The translations under genes were made by a program, and so were the position numbers. 64,000 bases of DNA, from the NCBI RefSeq assembly GCF_001680005.1, contig NC_033567.1, positions 3,410,001 to 3,474,000 on the forward strand. Direction: 5' to 3'. Shown here one piece after another: positions 62,881 through 64,000 of the stretch (the first letter of the stretch is position 1; every line of letters starts with the position of its first letter). A model generated the notes under the pieces. It ran no database searches, had not been told where the DNA came from, and saw only the letters and a list, made by a program, of their open reading frames with translations. This DNA comes from Plasmodium coatneyi. Its lineage: Eukaryota; Apicomplexa; Aconoidasida; Haemosporida; Plasmodiidae.

Positions 62881-64000
62881 CTTTTTTTTTTTTCTTTTTA
62901 TAATATGTCGTTTTGTTTGATTTTACTTTTTTTTTTTTGAGGAAAATTTCTCTAACACATGAGTAAGGATTGTTCTCCTGTATTGTTAACAAATCGGGAG
63001 ACGTGAACATTTATATATGCGCGTGCAATATATATGTAATATCGATAGCTCTCCCTGTGTTGCTTTTTTTTTTTTTTTTTTTTTTTTTAAACTTGTGCCC
63101 ATGCAGGTATGTAACACCAAAGTGCGTGTATCTTCCCTTTTTAATAACCGTTTATCGAAATAATAAATGTGTACTTGTTTTCATTTTTCCTTATTTTATT
63201 TACCACCTTTTTTATGCCCATTTAATTAAATTCAACACCCTCAGAGGTGTACTCCTGTTTTTACGCATGTACATTTCACGCAGCCCATTTATAAGCACAT
63301 GTGCAAATGCACACACAAATAGTATAGGTACGTGCAGATGCGCAGAAATATACGTACAACACAAGTGAACCTTCTTGCGCAACACCGGCCAGGTTACCCC
63401 CAACTGTTGAGTAAACCATACTATCATGTCGGCAGTTGTTGCGCATGCGTAGGAAAAAGCGTTTGAAGGTCAGCACACACATATGTATGCGTATTTATGT
63501 ATGTATTTATGCGCACACGCATACATTTGTAAATACTGCATACTACACGCCTTCAACGCCTGTGCATGCAAAGATGCTATGTAAAACGCACAATTTTTTA
63601 TGTCCTTTATTTATGTGAATGTGTCACCTTGTTTATTGATTTTTCGTGTCAATTTGGGTAAAGTTGCATTTTATACACCGTGCGTATTGCGCACACTCGT
63701 CCTGTTGTCCCACTGTGCATATTTTTTTTTCCCCCTTTTTTGATTTACTCAACGGCTCACCTGTACTATTGCGCATGTAGGTCCCCACACCACGGTGTAG
63801 TAAGTATGGCAGCGTGTGCACTTGCATATGTGTCAGGATACCAAAGTGTTGTGTGATAGATGGGTTTGCACTGCAGCTTCTTCTAACCACGTGTAACATC
63901 TTACAAAAGGTACAACACAACGTACTGTCGCCGTAACAACATGCGTGTGAACCAGCACATATTTGTTACACCTCTCCCAACGTCAGAAATCATTAGTGCT

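Larger units (their letters stand above)
57100..64000. other. Long non-coding AT-rich region to the window end
   Basis: 6.9 kb without a credible gene. It holds very long T tracts (57,918-57,933, 58,078-58,094, 58,459-58,488, 58,539-58,561, 58,828-58,854, 63,066-63,088), a poly-A (57,656-57,675), and from about 59,750 to 61,500 dense TATATGTACGTACA-type microsatellite sequence. A TATTAATTTTTGCC-type degenerate repeat lies at 62,690-62,880. ORFs here translate mostly to Tyr/His/Ile-rich strings from these repeats. It may be the long 5' region of a gene beyond the window. Confidence 0.55.

Noticed and set aside
57100..64000. tRNA or rRNA gene
   Set aside because: No cloverleaf with the conserved GGTTCRA-type loop or rRNA segment was recognised by eye; a covariance-model scan was not possible.

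Overview
The window is from a malaria parasite of the macaque clade, most likely Plasmodium knowlesi or a close relative such as P. coatneyi. It is AT-rich with long homopolymer tracts. It carries spliced genes whose proteins have the hallmark 'C-x-F-x-Y-Y-W-x-G' and a single C-terminal membrane segment, which is the KIR branch of the pir family. It also holds degenerate GGGTT(T/C)A blocks inside the chromosome, a known P. knowlesi trait. I identified everything by reading; no database was searched.

Positions 1-44.1 kb are a KIR array with a regular plan that I read as four copies of one module: two KIR genes on the minus strand, an interstitial telomere-like block (ITS), then one KIR gene on the plus strand. 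Module 1: 1a (partial, 1-548), 1b (1662-3295), ITS 4.27-5.59 kb, 1c (6450-8761). Module 2: 2a (9758-12620), 2b (15667-17464), ITS 18.64-19.64 kb, 2c (20515-21843). Module 3: 3a (23242-24567), 3b (25664-27267), ITS 28.47-29.33 kb, 3c (30190-32311). Module 4: 4a (33178-35778), 4b (36831-38834), ITS 39.57-40.82 kb, 4c (41935-44071). Modules 1 and 3 resemble each other, and so do 2 and 4 (pattern A-B-A-B). Every ITS is itself head-to-head, G-rich on the left and C-rich on the right, and lies between divergently transcribed KIR genes. Module 2 also carries an unrelated two-membrane-segment protein gene at 14.1-14.7 kb.

The most striking content is host-like sequence spliced into KIR ectodomains, always just before the membrane segment or at the end of a Cys-rich domain. 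Five KIRs carry pieces of the leukocyte antigen CD99, and together these pieces cover neighbouring parts of its ectodomain (4c, then 1b/3b, then 2b/4b). CD99 mimicry by KIR is published. In the same exon slot, 2a carries a collagen-like Gly-X-Y exon resembling a segment of collagen alpha-1(I), and 4a carries a segment resembling the titin PEVK repeat. I do not recall descriptions of the last two. They suggest an exchangeable host-mimic cassette exon.

Positions 44.1-45.9 kb are a transition zone with a telomere-like minisatellite. Positions 45.9-57.1 kb are conserved core genome: a replication factor C small subunit (RFC4 type, with an in-frame TAA at codon 25), NOC3 (minus), NIP7 (minus, six exons), an enkurin-domain protein (plus) and a spliced secreted protein of unknown function (minus). 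From 57.1 kb to the end I find no gene: 6.9 kb of AT-rich, microsatellite-rich sequence. The window therefore spans the border between a variant-antigen array and the housekeeping core.
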